Source: Axinella damicornis (Eukaryota; Porifera; Demospongiae; Axinellida; Axinellidae). Taken from it: a stretch of 64,000 nucleotides of DNA. The number at the start of each line of letters is the position of its first letter. Within the stretch, counting starts at the first letter, position 1. The translations under genes and the position numbers were made by a program. Positions 46,023-56,595 of this stretch are shown piece by piece. A model generated the notes under the pieces. That model worked only from the letters and a program-made list of their open reading frames with translations. It had not been told where the DNA came from and did not search any database. Location of the stretch: contig OZ007508.1 of NCBI GenBank assembly GCA_963931865.1, forward strand, positions 10,538,781-10,602,780, read 5' to 3'.

Positions 46023-49000
46023 AATTACTATCGCTAGAAAGCTAGGGGTGTCATCAATCACATGGCACTCACACGGCTAGCTCATTCATCCAGCAGTACC
46101 ATCGTAACAGAGTCCAGGTTGAAGACTCACACGGGCCAGTTCCTTCATCCAGCAGCAGCTAGAAACTACCACATGTGGCTGGGGTGACGTGTATGTGCGT
46201 GCTTGTGTGTAAGAGAGACAGAGATGATGTCAAGAATGAATCGGCAACTGAACAGTCACAGACACTGGTGTTCAGAATCACTATTGCTAGAAACCTAGGG
46301 GTGTCGTCAATCACATGACACTCACATGGGATAGCTCCTTCATCCAGCAGCACCGTTCTAACAGAGTCCGGGCTGAAGTCCTTTTCGGTGCAGGGAACAC
46401 GGATGAAGAAACAACAACATGTGGCTGGGGTGAGGTGTATGTGCGTGCTTGTGTGTAAGAGAGACAGAGATGAAGTCAAGAATCAATCTGCAAATGAACA
46501 GTCACAAATACCGGTGTTCAGAATCACTATCGTTATAAACCTAGGGGTGTCGTAAAACACATGACACTCACATGGGTTAGATCCTTCATCCAGCAGCACC
46601 ATCCTAACAGAGTTCAGGCTTAGGTCCTTGTGGGTGGAGAGAGCACTCAGAGTTGATGAAGAAACAACCACATGTGGCTGGGGTGAGGTATGTGTGTGTG
46701 TGCTTGTGCATAAGAGAGAGGGGGAATAGGTCAAAAATGAATTTGTAACTCAATAGTCACAGGTACTGGGGGGGGGGGGGGGGGGGGGGGGGGGGGATTA
46801 CTATCGCTAGAAAGCAAGGGGTGTCATCAATCACATGGCACTCACACGGCTAGCTCATTCATCCAGCAGTAACATCCTAACAGAGTCCAGGCTGAAGACT
46901 CACACAGGCTAGCTCCTTCATCCAGCAGCACCATCCCAACAGAGTCCAGGCTGAGGTCCTTGTGGGTGGATAAAGCACTCAATGTTGATGAAGAAACAAC
47001 CACATGTGGCTGGGGTGACGTGTGTGTGGGTGCTTGTGCAGGTAAGAGAGAGTCAAAAATGAATCTGTAGCTGAACAGTCACAGTACTGGGGGGCAGAAT
47101 TACTATCGCTAGAAAGCAAGGGGTGTCATCAATCACATGACACTCACACTGGCTAGCTCCTTCATGCAGCAGCACCATCGTAATAGAGTCCAGGCTGAAG
47201 ACTCACACGGGCTAGCTCCTTCATCCAGCAGCACCATCGTAACAGAGTCCAGGCTGAAGACTCACACGAGCTACATGTACTCCTTCATCAAGCAGCACCA
47301 TCCTAACAGCTAGAAACTACCACATGTGGCTGGGGTGAGGTGTATGTGCGTGCTTGTGTGTGTGTAAGAGAGACAGAAAGAGATGAAGTCAAGAATCAAT
47401 CTGCAAATGAACAGTCACAAATACCGGTGTTCAGAATCACGATCGTTATAAACCTAGGGGTGTCGTAAAATATATGACACTCACATGGGTTAGCTCCTTC
47501 ATCCAGCAGCACCATCCTAACAGAGTTCACGCTTAGGTCCTTGTGGGTGGAGAGAGCACTCAGAGTTGATGAAGAAACAACCACATGTGGCTGGGGTGAG
47601 GTGTGTGTGTGTGCTTGTGCATAAGAGAGGGGGGGAATAGGTCAAAAAGGAATTTGTAACTCAATAGTCACAGGTACTGGGGGGGGGGGGGGAATTACTA
47701 TCGCTAGAAAGCAAGGGGTGTCATCAATCACATGGCTCTCACACGGCTAGCTCCTTCATTCAGCAGTACCATCCTAACAGAGTCCAGGCTGAAGACTCAC
47801 ACAAGCTAGCTCCTTCATCCAGCAGCACCATCCTAAAAGAGTCCAGGGTGAGGTCCTTGTGGGTGGATAAAGCACTCAATGTTGATGAAGAAACAACGAC
47901 ATGTGGCTGGGGTGACGTGTGTGTGTGTGCTTGTGCATAAGAGAGAGAGGGAAGAGGTCAAAAATGAATCTGTAGCTGAACAGTCACAGTACCGGGGGGC
48001 AGAATTACTATCGTGAGAGGTGTCATCAATCACACGACACTCACACGGGCTAGCTCCTTCATCCAGCAGCACCATCGTAATAGAGTCCAGGCTGAAGACT
48101 CACACGGGCTAGCTCCTTCATACAGCAGCACCATCGTAACAGAGTCCAGGCTGAAGACTCACACGGGCTAGTTCCTTCATCCAGCAGTACCATCCTAACA
48201 GCTAGAAACTACCACATGTGGCAAGGGTGAGGTGTATGTGCGTGCTTGTGTGTAAGAGAGACAAAGATGATGTCAAGAATGAATCGGCAACTGAACAGTC
48301 ACAGACACTGGTGTTCAGATTCACTATTGCTCGAAACCTAGGGGTGTCGTCAATCACAACACACTCACATGGGATAGCTCCTTCATCCAGCAGCACCGTT
48401 CCAACAGAGTCCAGGCTGAAGTCCTTGTTGGTGCAGGGAACACTCAGAGTGGATGAAGAAACAACAACATGTGGCTGGGGTGAGGTGTATGTGCGTGCTT
48501 GTGTGTAAGAGAGACAGAGAGAGATGAAGTCAAGAATCAATCTGCAAATGAACAGTCACAAATATCGGTGTTCAGAATCACGATCGTTATAAACCTAGGG
48601 GTGTCGTAAAACACATGACACTCACACGGGTTAGCTCCTTCATCCAGCAGCACCATCCTAACAGAGTTCAGGCTTAGGTCCTTGTGGGTGGAGAGAGCAC
48701 TCAGAGTTGATGAAGAAACAACCACTTGTGGCTTGGGTGAGGTGTGTGTGTGTGCTTGCGCATAAGAAAGAGGGGGAATAGGTCAAAAATGAATTTGTAA
48801 CTCAATAGTCACAGGTACTGTGGGGGGGGGGGGGGGGGGGGGGGATTTCTATCGCTAGAAAGCAAGGGGTGTCATCAATCACATGGCACTCACACGGCTA
48901 GCTCATTCATCCAGCAGTAACATCCTAACAGAGTCCAGGCTGAAGACTCACACAGGCTAGCTCCTTCATCCAGCAGCACCATCCCAACAGAGTCCAGGCT

Positions 49001-50530
49001 AAGGTCCTTGTGGGTGGATAAAGCACTCAATGTTGATGAAGAAACAACCACATGTGGCTGGGGTAACGTGTGTGTGTGTGCTTGTGCAGGAGAGAGAGAG
49101 TCAAAAATGAATCTGTAGCTGAACAGTCACAGTACTGGGGGGCAGAATTACTATCGTTAGAAAGCAAGGGGTGTCATCAATCACATGACACTCACACGGG
49201 CTAGCTCCTTCATGTAGCAGCACCATCGTAATAGAGTCCAGGCTGAAGACTCACACGGGCTAGCTCCTTCATCCAGCAGCACCATCGTAACAGAGTCCAG
49301 GCTGCAGACTCACACGAGTTACTCCTTCATCCAGCAGCACCATCCTAACAGCTAGAAACTACCACATGTGGCTGGGGTGAGGTGTATGTGAGTGCTTGTT
49401 TGTAAGAGAGACAGAGATGATGTCAAGAATGAATCGGCAACTGAACAGTCACAGACACTGGTGTTCAGAATCACTATTCCTAGAAACCTAGGGGTGTCGT
49501 CAATCACATAACACTCACGTGGGATTGCTCCTTCATCCAGCAGCACCGTTCTAACAGAGTCCAGGCTGAAGTCCTTGTCGGTGCAGGGAACACTCTGTGT
49601 GGATGAGGAAACAACAACATGTGGCTTGGGTGAGGTGTATGTGCGTGCTTGTGTGTAAGAGAGACAGAGATAGATGAAGTCAAGAATCAATCTACAACTG
49701 AACAGTCACAAATACCGGTGTTCAGAATCACTATCGTTATAAACCTAGGGGTGTCGTAAAACACATGACACTCACACGGGTTAGCTCCTTCATCCAGCAT
49801 CACCATCCTAACAAAGTCCAGGCTGAGGTCCTTGTGGGTGGAGAGAGCACTTAGTGTTGATGAAGAAACAACAACATGTGGCTGGGGGGAGGTGTGTGTG
49901 TGTGCTCTTGCATCAGAAAGAGGGGGAAGAGGTTAAAAATGAACAGTCACAAGTACTGGGTGAGGAATTACTATCGCTAGAAAGCAAGGGGTGTCATCAA
50001 TCACTTGACACTCACTCGGGCTAGCTCCTTCATCCAGCAGTACCATCCTAACAGAGTCCAGGCTGAAGACTCACACAGGCAGCTCCTTCATTCAGCAGCA
50101 CCATCCTAACAGCTTAAGTCCTTGTGGGTGCAGGGAACACTCAGTGTGGATGAAGAAACTACCACATGTGGCTGGGGTGAGGTGTATGTGTGTGCTTGTG
50201 TGTAAGAGAGACAGAGATGATGTGAAGAATGAATCGGCAACTGAACAGTCACAGATACTGGTGTTCAGAATCACTATTGTTAGAAACCTAGGGGTGTCGT
50301 CAATCACATGACACTCACATGGGTTAGCCCCTTCATCCAGTAGCACCATCCTAACAGAGTCCAGAGTCCAGAGTGTTGGCGACAAAAAGAGCACATGTGG
50401 CTGGGGTAAGGTGTGTGTGTGTGTGTGTGTGTGTGCTTGCGTATTACATACAGAGGAGGTAAAATATGAATGTGTATCTGAACAGGCACAGGTACTGGTG
50501 TGCATAAGTATCTTTGTTGGAAAGCTAGGG

Positions 50531-51190
50531 AGCTACAAGTGCAACCAGATAGTGAGCCAGATAGAGTCAGGTAGTAGAAGGTGGAACCATGGATATTGTG
50601 TACCTAGGGAGGTGCCTCCAGTGGGAATCACAGCCATGGTGATGCGGAGTGGATCAAACCCTTGTTGAGCTGCAACAGATTCTGGTTCAATGCAATACAG
50701 ACGTGTGCATGTAAATGTGTGCGTGCGAGTGCATGTGAGTGTGTGTGATGCAGTGAACTATGTACCGTACACTGAAAATTACCTCTGGAAATAGGTAGAG
50801 CCAGTTAGTATAGAACCAGGTAGAGACAGGTTGAGCCATCCTGGTTGAGCCTGATGGGGAGAGCTATGGTAGTGAGCCAGGTAGAGAGCTAGGTATTCAG
50901 CCAGGCAGTGAGCAATGTAAACATGGAAGAGAGCAGGTAGAGTCCAGGAAGGCACCTCCATGCAGTACTGGGAAATCCGAGTCACACGGCCATGGTGATA
51001 CTAAGTGGATCAAACCCTTGTAGAGCTGCAACAGATTCTGTTAAATGCAATACTGACATGTGCATGACGTATGTGTGTGCGTGATTAGGTGTGTGAAGTA
51101 TGTATATACCGAATGAGAGACAGGTTGTGAGCCAGGTAGGGTCAGCAGCCAGGCCATCAAATGGTCGGAAGGCACCTAGCTGCAAGTAGG
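50531..51190. repeat. Two-copy diverged repeat with 356-bp offset flanking the satellite
   Basis: A block containing GCCATGGTGAT, then GTGGATCAAACCCTTGT and AGCTGCAACAGATTCTG, then a GTGTGCATG run, occurs at about 50605-50710 and 50950-51070. GTGGATCAAACCC starts at 50649 and 51005. Intervening sequence carries many AGCCAGGTAGAG-type words. It adjoins the satellite but does not share its monomer. Confidence 0.7.
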
Positions 51191-51767
51191 GCATTTGGGA
51201 AGCCTAGCATGTCCACTCTCCTGGCACAAATCCACCATCGTACCGTGCGGAGCTGGTCGGGAGAATAGCCATGGTTGACACGCCTCGCGATAACAAAATA
51301 CTTTACCACTGAACGGCTGAGTAGTAGATGGGGGAACAGTGAATGGTGAGAGGAGACCGATAAAGTGGCACAGCTAGACAGGAACGTTGGTGTAGAGTAT
51401 AGAGAACTGACTTTGTGGAGAATAAGTCGACGTCCACGAGGACGGATCGTCGCGCAATGGCTTGCTACTGGCACGGCAGTTGAAGAGAGCCTTGTATCTG
51501 AAGTTCTCTTAGAGCCGTCTCCTTGCGCGCTCAAGTGTTCATTCCCTAGTCAGCAGAAATGAGAAAACCGGTGATGCTGAAGCAGCCCATCAAAAGAATT
51601 TCAAAAATCCCGCCAAAAAAATTACAGCCACAATCATTGACCAATCAAAATGCGGATGGTACCGGGCTTGCCCGGGAAGTCTACAGATTTCCTGTGCAAG
51701 CGCGCGTGATTATCAGAGTGTATTGCAGAACTCAATGTCCATGTGTGAAAGTACCGTAGTGAGACCC
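51191..51767. other. Single-copy sequence, no supported gene
   Basis: Open frames exist on both strands (minus 51157-51534, plus 51559-51759), but no domain is recognisable and composition is equivocal. CpG density rises around 51420-51540, so a promoter is conceivable. Confidence 0.3.
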
Positions 51768-51795
51768 CATTACCACCTCCATAATGGTGGTAATG
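51768..51795. repeat. Perfect 10-bp stem hairpin
   Basis: CATTACCACC and GGTGGTAATG separated by 8 nt, with weaker CCCC/GGGG pairing outside. It may be a structured RNA element or a small foldback repeat. Confidence 0.55.
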
Positions 51796-52313
51796 GCCGG
51801 GGTAACTTCCATGCCAGCAGCTATAACTCGAGTAGCTACTGTTTTGATGAAGTACGTATACAGTGATGGACCTTCAATAATACTAATTAGCAGAAATTAG
51901 AGAATACATCCTTGGTAACAGTATAGCTATTTGTACAGTGAGATCAAAAGCATTTGGGTACAAAGTGCATCTTACAAGATCAACAAGAGAACTGAGACAG
52001 TACAGAGTCAACAAACACAACTTAAACAATAGCAAATCTGTAGCTCAGGATAGCTCAACCAATCAGGGTGGGTGCGTGCACGCAATCGAGAAGGGTGCAG
52101 GATGGGAAAACACTGCATGCCTGGGTGTTGGGGTGGGTGTGTGAACAGCTTGCCGTCAAGAAGGGGGCAGGATTTGAAAACTATGGCAGAACATTAATAT
52201 TAGTGTAATAGAATGTGTGCTCCTGCCATCAAATTTTCCTATAATATACTCAACTGTAATGAAAGAGTACTAGATATTTGGTTTGTATAGTCAGTAGCTA
52301 GAAGTAGGTGACT
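51796..52313. other. AT-rich single-copy spacer
   Basis: No gene, RNA or repeat recognised. Confidence 0.35.
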
Positions 52314-52358
52314 GCACTCAAGTAGGTCTCTTAACAGCTAAGAGACCTGCTTGAGTGC
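52314..52358 (+). repeat. 20-bp stem, 5-nt loop hairpin
   Basis: The arm GCACTCAAGTAGGTCTCTTA (52314-52333) pairs along all 20 positions with 52339-52358, with one G:U wobble. The loop is ACAGC. Pairing does not extend beyond the stem. A short foldback element or a hairpin RNA precursor are both possible; no expression evidence can be read here. Confidence 0.6.
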
Positions 52359-52388
52359 CTTAGACAAGGTATTGACTTAACACAATAA

Positions 52389-52740
52389 TAGCCTCGTTCC
52401 CAGGCCTACCCCGTTCACTGTTCTTCGGCTTGCGTTGTCAATAATACACAGATGCGGAAGAGCAGCCAAAATCGGGGAAGGCCTGGTATCATTCATTATG
52501 TGAGCGACGTCAGGTGTAGGTGGATGTAGGGGGGTGGGCTCCATGATTGGTCCTGGATCAGTTGATCATGCAGTCGCCTAGGCTCAGACACTCCACAGCT
52601 AGTCAAGACTCCAGACACTCTATACACAATTTCGTCGGCCAGTGTCTGTTGGGCCTGTCTGAGATCATTCATGAGTGGATCCGCATCTGTGTAACACAAA
52701 CCGAAGAACAGCAAACAGGGTAGACCTGGGAACGAGGCCA
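52389..52740. mobile_element. 352-bp inverted-repeat element with GCCTCGTTCCCAGG termini
   Basis: The left arm starts TAGCCTCGTTCCCAGGCCTA. The right arm, inverted, starts TGGCCTCGTTCCCAGGTCTA. Similarity continues about 70 bp inward (CTGTTCTTCGG, ACACAGATGCGG). The interior of about 210 bp is open on the minus strand and reads like protein (MNDLRQAQQTLADEIVYRVS), directly after an acceptor-like TTACACAG that lies inside the right arm. The ends match the foldback at 60529-60571, so it is probably the same MITE family. No target duplication is visible. Confidence 0.65.
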
Positions 52741-53938
52741 ACATGTCCAGTGGTCTACTATATAGTGGAGGAATAGAGAAGCCAGCAAGACTGTACACTT
52801 GCAGTTGGAGCATGATGTTTTGACTAGTCCTGGTACAATGCCACAAATTACATTATAATTGAACATCACTCAGAGGTAGTGCCTTCCTATGATACCTGGT
52901 TAGTGGGCCTCATGAGAATGTCATGAATCTGAAGGGTGAAGAGACAGTGCATATAAATACTTAGCCCTGCTATGGCTGCATCAGGTAAGGTTCTGCCCAG
53001 GTCACTTCAAGTGGTATTTTGCTAAAAGAGATTGGTGCTGAAAGCTGAGCTGAGTGGTGGTCACTGCTAACCAGGGTGGGTGGGCAAACACACATATTTA
53101 CACGATACACAAGCATGCAGCCTGCTCTTTTCAATTGCACTACTGCGCTGTTCATCAGACACACATCAACTTTCTGTCACAGCCAGAGATCATTGCTTGT
53201 CTAATAATACGGCAACATGTGTTATCCCCGGGAGGTAAGTAGCCTGCACATGCAGTGCCTTTCACAAACAGGTGGTGTTTCTCCGGAACTACACCAGTGG
53301 AAACTTCGCACCCTGCCATGCAGAATTGCACTCTAAACAGTTGAGTATTTCATCTCAGAGTTGACTCACGATAGACCATTTCCTGAGTCAACCACACATT
53401 ACACAGTCAGGGCAATACTACATCCTGGTTGCACTATCACCACAATGCTGATAGGATGATCTTTACTATGGCTCATAATTTTGAAACCATTACCCCTTTC
53501 CCAACCAATGACGCCATATGGCGTCATGAGACTATCAGCTTCATGATGTCACATCCGGCAATGTCCTTGGGAGATAGGCTCTGCTCCAGCAGAAAGGGCG
53601 GGGCAGGGGGAGGTGGGTGAGTGCACCCAAAGGGTGCAAACAGCATGGCCGTGTCTGGGCTCAGCTTTGAACAGCGAAGCCGGGTAGGCCAAATCTTGAG
53701 TTTCAAGCATAAACGGGCAGGCGCTAGAAAACAGTGGTCTCACCTTGCACAGCCTCGAATTCCAGTGTTCAAGGCTGATTTTTCTGCTAGAGCGAGTTAC
53801 CATCGCCTGAGCATCTTGATCGTGTACACGTTAATGAGTGGGTGTGGTCAGAATCACGAGTGTGGAAAGCATGGCTGTGTGCAGTTCTGTGCGAAGTTTT
53901 GAGCCTGAAAACCGATGGGAACCTTATCTAGGGTATGT
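52741..53938. other. Single-copy and repeat-derived spacer
   Basis: No supported gene. Around 53590-53920 a GC-rich stretch (GGGCGGGGCAGGGGGAGG, followed by AGTGCACCCAAAGGGTGC, which contains a GCACCC/GGGTGC dyad) looks like part of a dispersed repeat, but its ends could not be placed. Confidence 0.35.
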
Positions 53939-53942
53939 TTAA

Positions 53943-54532
53943 GGTTACGGGATACCGTGTGTTCATTAAGTATACATAATGTACAAGTTACCTTTGTTCC
54001 TCCGTGCAGGAACTAGCTAGAGACACGCAACAAAAACGACGTATAACAGCAATGTGAGTACCTTCTAGCTGGTATGATCTTAGCGCCTGAGTACAGCATG
54101 CCAACGTAGGCAGTGGCATCAAAGTTCAAGGTCGAGTTGGCGATTTTTGGCGTCAGATTTTGCAATCAGAAAGGGCTAACAAGCCAGCTTGGCAGCATCC
54201 ACAGGAAGTTTTCAACTGACTGGAGGGCGGCTCGGAGCGAGTTCGCTTCGCTGCCGTTGGAAAAACGAGGGATGGTCATTCATACCACACAGCCATTCGC
54301 TTTTCACCTGATCAGGCAAGTAGAACACACAGTATCTCACGAACAGGATGTTTATCTCGGTAAAACGTTTCGAGCCGCCCTGCCCCTTTCTTCGTAGAAT
54401 TGAAGTCCAGTCTAATAATTATACGGTTAGATGTTACTTTAGCGATAAAAAATTGACGTCAAAGTCATGCACACATTTCACTGTTGCAAGCGCGCACCGC
54501 GCATGCGCAATAGTGAACTGTAACCCGTAACC
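53943..54532. mobile_element. 590-bp non-autonomous element flanked by TTAA
   Basis: TTAA at 53939-53942 and 54533-54536. The ends are GGTTACGGGATACCGT and, inverted, GGTTACGGGTTACAGT (14 of 16 identical). The interior has no recognisable transposase. TTAA duplication is typical of piggyBac and Kolobok superfamilies; I cannot choose between them from these termini. Confidence 0.7.
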
Positions 54533-54864
54533 TTAAGTAAATTACAAGCTAAAAAACTGACCTCCATAATCTGTGGGTGGTAAAGGGCTAAAAATCTGTC
54601 TGTGGCCATAGAAGCAGAGTCAGCAATATTGAAGGCTTACTACAGGTACTGTAGTCACACATGATAAGGCGCAGCTGACATATAGGCAGGCTCGACTCCC
54701 GTCCCAGCTACTCGTCTTCCAAGAAACTCTGCTCCTGTAGAGTGGACAACACTATAATTCAAATTGAAGCGCACTTCGTATTCAATATTAAACGCATCTC
54801 ACATATCTGCTTCCTGTGGAAATAAAGGCGCATGTGGTATGTGGTCAGTTATGAAAGCTTTTAA

Positions 54865-55444
54865 CCCTTTAGGGCCCATAGCGCCAAAAGGCGCATAATT
54901 AGCATCCTTTCACACTATGGCTTCTCACTTCGGCCTTCGACTAGTACTGCTCCTGGAGTCTTGTCAGTAGTCCCCCTCTGTATAACTACAGAATTAAGGG
55001 CGCCAAGCGTCTGGGCTGGCAGCTGTTACAGGCAGAAACAAGGCCGCCATTGTAAGTTGATCGAACGGTAAGCTAAAAAGCCTTATCTCGCCGTCAGTAT
55101 ACGCTTGCTTGCAATAACGCTCCTGTTTCGACTTACTGTTGGTCTCCCCTCTCCAGCAATAAAGTAAGTAGCGATTGTCCTCCGCGTATGGCAAGACAAC
55201 AGTCGAGTTTTAGCAGCTGGTCGAACGGCGCGATAACCACACAGCTAGCTCAGTTATCGGCTCCACCCAGTGCCTCCGCCCCTTCCTGCCTTGGTCAACG
55301 GTGAGTGTAATCATTGCTGTTAACAGCCAGGGGCACCCTCCCGAGTTTTGTTGGACGCTGCGTGCTCTGGGCAACACTCAACGCTGCGGGAAGATGCCAT
55401 TTTATGCTGTGTGGGAGATTTCAATATATTAGGACCCTAAAGAG
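54865..55444. mobile_element. 580-bp non-autonomous element flanked by TTAA, piggyBac-like termini
   Basis: TTAA at 54861-54864 and 55445-55448. The ends are CCCTTTAGGGCCC and, inverted, CTCTTTAGGGTCC (11 of 13 identical). CCC-starting ends with TTAA fit piggyBac-derived MITEs. An open minus-strand frame inside (54994-55194) has no recognisable domain. Confidence 0.7.
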
Positions 55445-55478
55445 TTAACCAGTCCGGTCACATCTGACATTCGTATAT

Positions 55479-55502
55479 GGGGGGGGGGGGGGGGGGGGGG
55501 GG
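55479..55502 (+). repeat. Homopolymer tract, 24 consecutive G, outside the satellite
   Basis: Lies between the TTAA element and a candidate exon; it shows that long plus-strand G runs are not confined to the satellite. Confidence 0.85.
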
Positions 55503-55619
55503 CAGAGTAGGTAAAAAGCTTACTGGTCGTATGTCACTGATGTACTCCCGCACCCTGAACATCCTAGTTCAGACAGACATGCTTAAAGTTGTATAATTCC
55601 AAATCAGCGCTGGCTTACC

Positions 55620-55693
55620 CCATCACAGTCCTGTTCCATAACCTCCACATTGGAAGCTCTTCCATGGAACTCAGTAGCCCTCATGCTCTGGGT
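55620..55693 (-). CDS. Candidate short internal exon, unknown gene
   Basis: A 74-bp minus-strand segment bounded by an acceptor-like CACACAG and a donor-like GTAAGC is open in one frame (MRATEFHGRASNVEVMEQDC). It lies downstream, in minus sense, of the WDR90-like exons, but I do not recognise it as part of that protein. It could be chance splice signals. Confidence 0.2.
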
Positions 55694-55849
55694 CTGTGTG
55701 CATGTGTGTGTATGTGTGTGTATGTTAATTAATGGACATGCATCAGTGGTCTCTACTGGTACCAAAGGGCACTGTGCCCTTTGGGCTTGTAATTAATGTG
55801 GTCTGGTCAAAAAGCAAAATGTGCCCTCAGCCAGCCCTTTGCTATAGCA

Positions 55850-56147
55850 ACTACTCATTTTAAAAGAAACCACCATGTCGAGTGGCTAACGAGGTAACTG
55901 GAATAGCATGAATGCTAATATTAACCAGTACCCCACGACCAATGGCTTTACATCCCCTCCGAAGGATGCGGTGTGAACAGTATCAGGTGAAAACACCTGA
56001 TAGAACACACCTACTCATTTTTAAGGGTAGAGCTGAGTCACCTCCTAGGAGAGAAAGAAAATCTCTCCTATGACAATGGTGGGATTCGAACCTGCAACCT
56101 TCAGATTAGCAGTCGAATGCTTTAACCGCTAGGCCACCAGCCACCCC
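55850..56147 (-). mobile_element. tRNA-derived SINE, minus strand
   Basis: The head (about 56147-56073 read minus) has an A box TGGCCTAGCGG (56126-56136) and a B box GGTTCGAATCC (56082-56092), spaced as in a tRNA, with a GCT anticodon-like loop (CTGCTAA). Acceptor and T stems pair poorly, and no long variable arm of a real tRNA-Ser exists, so this is a SINE head and not a functional tRNA. Downstream are two hairpins: TAGGAGAG/CTCTCCTA at 56046-56070, and TATCAGGTG/CACCTGATA at 55981-56002. The 3' limit is approximate. Transcription would start internally from the A/B boxes by RNA polymerase III. Confidence 0.7.
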
Positions 56148-56595
56148 AACAAACTTGACTAGGCAAGGCTTCACAAGATTTCTGAACCATGAGAATCTCG
56201 ATATGTTACTAGGGATGGCACATTATTACTTGAAACCACTCATTTTCTATTCCTGAATTCTTCTCATATTATTATTCTCCTCAATTCATATGATGCAGAC
56301 TTTACAGGATGACCAAAACATGTCCGGAACAAACGACACTTCTGAATCACTCATTGCACTATAACATTACAGTAGACCCTACATAGGGAGTTTGTCAGGG
56401 CTGTACGTGGAGGCCTGGGAATGAGCCTGGGTAGTGGCCTGGGAATGAGCCTGGGCAATGACCCAAAAATGAGGCTGGCATAGGCCAGGCAGTGAGGCTA
56501 AGCCATTCTGTTGGAAGCCATCCTCAAACGCTGGTGGTACACATGCAGAATGACCACAGAAATCTTCACAACATGACCGAATGACTGCCACTCAC
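56148..56595. other. Spacer or intron with CCTGGGAATGAGCC repeats
   Basis: GGCCTGGGAATGAGCCTGGG-type words recur at 56410-56460, resembling ends of the foldback element family. No exon recognised. This would be intron or 3' flank of the WDR90-like gene. Confidence 0.35.

Larger units (their letters stand above)
19165..50530. repeat. Satellite field, right block, with higher-order repeats
   Basis: This continues the 251/59-bp satellite for about 31 kb. The anchor AGCTAGAAACT marks one monomer type per higher-order unit, at about 20753, 22399, 24631, 26534, 27603, 29049, 30174, 31323, 32670, 34060, 35220, 36361, 37187, 38322, 39152, 40267, 41168, 42257, 43393, 44798, 46157, 47308, 48200 and 49350. 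From 26.5 kb on, intervals cluster near 830, 900, 1070-1160 and 1350-1450 bp, as expected when a roughly 1.13-kb unit gains or loses whole monomers. Every long monomer carries the CCACATGTGG palindrome or a variant and a GT run; one monomer class carries a pure G tract after GGTACTG. The last monomers (49.9-50.5 kb) are again diverged. No gene is supported inside. Confidence 0.95.

Noticed and set aside
11719..50530. Dozens of minus-strand frames of 60-220 codons with repeated VVVSSSTLSALSTHKDLSL text
   Set aside because: The monomer is 251 bp, not a multiple of 3, and each copy ends the frame; no start, signal or conserved long frame spans several units.
11719..50530. CRISPR-like array of repeats and spacers
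   Set aside because: Repeat unit is about 251 bp with 59-bp derivatives, no unique spacers of uniform size, and the context is eukaryotic.
51157..51534. 125-codon minus-strand open frame
   Set aside because: Ser/Arg/Leu-rich, no domain, runs into the 356-bp repeat; not distinguishable from chance.
56073..56147. Functional tRNA-Ser(GCT) gene
   Set aside because: Acceptor and T stems do not pair properly and no long variable arm is present; A and B boxes fit a SINE head better.
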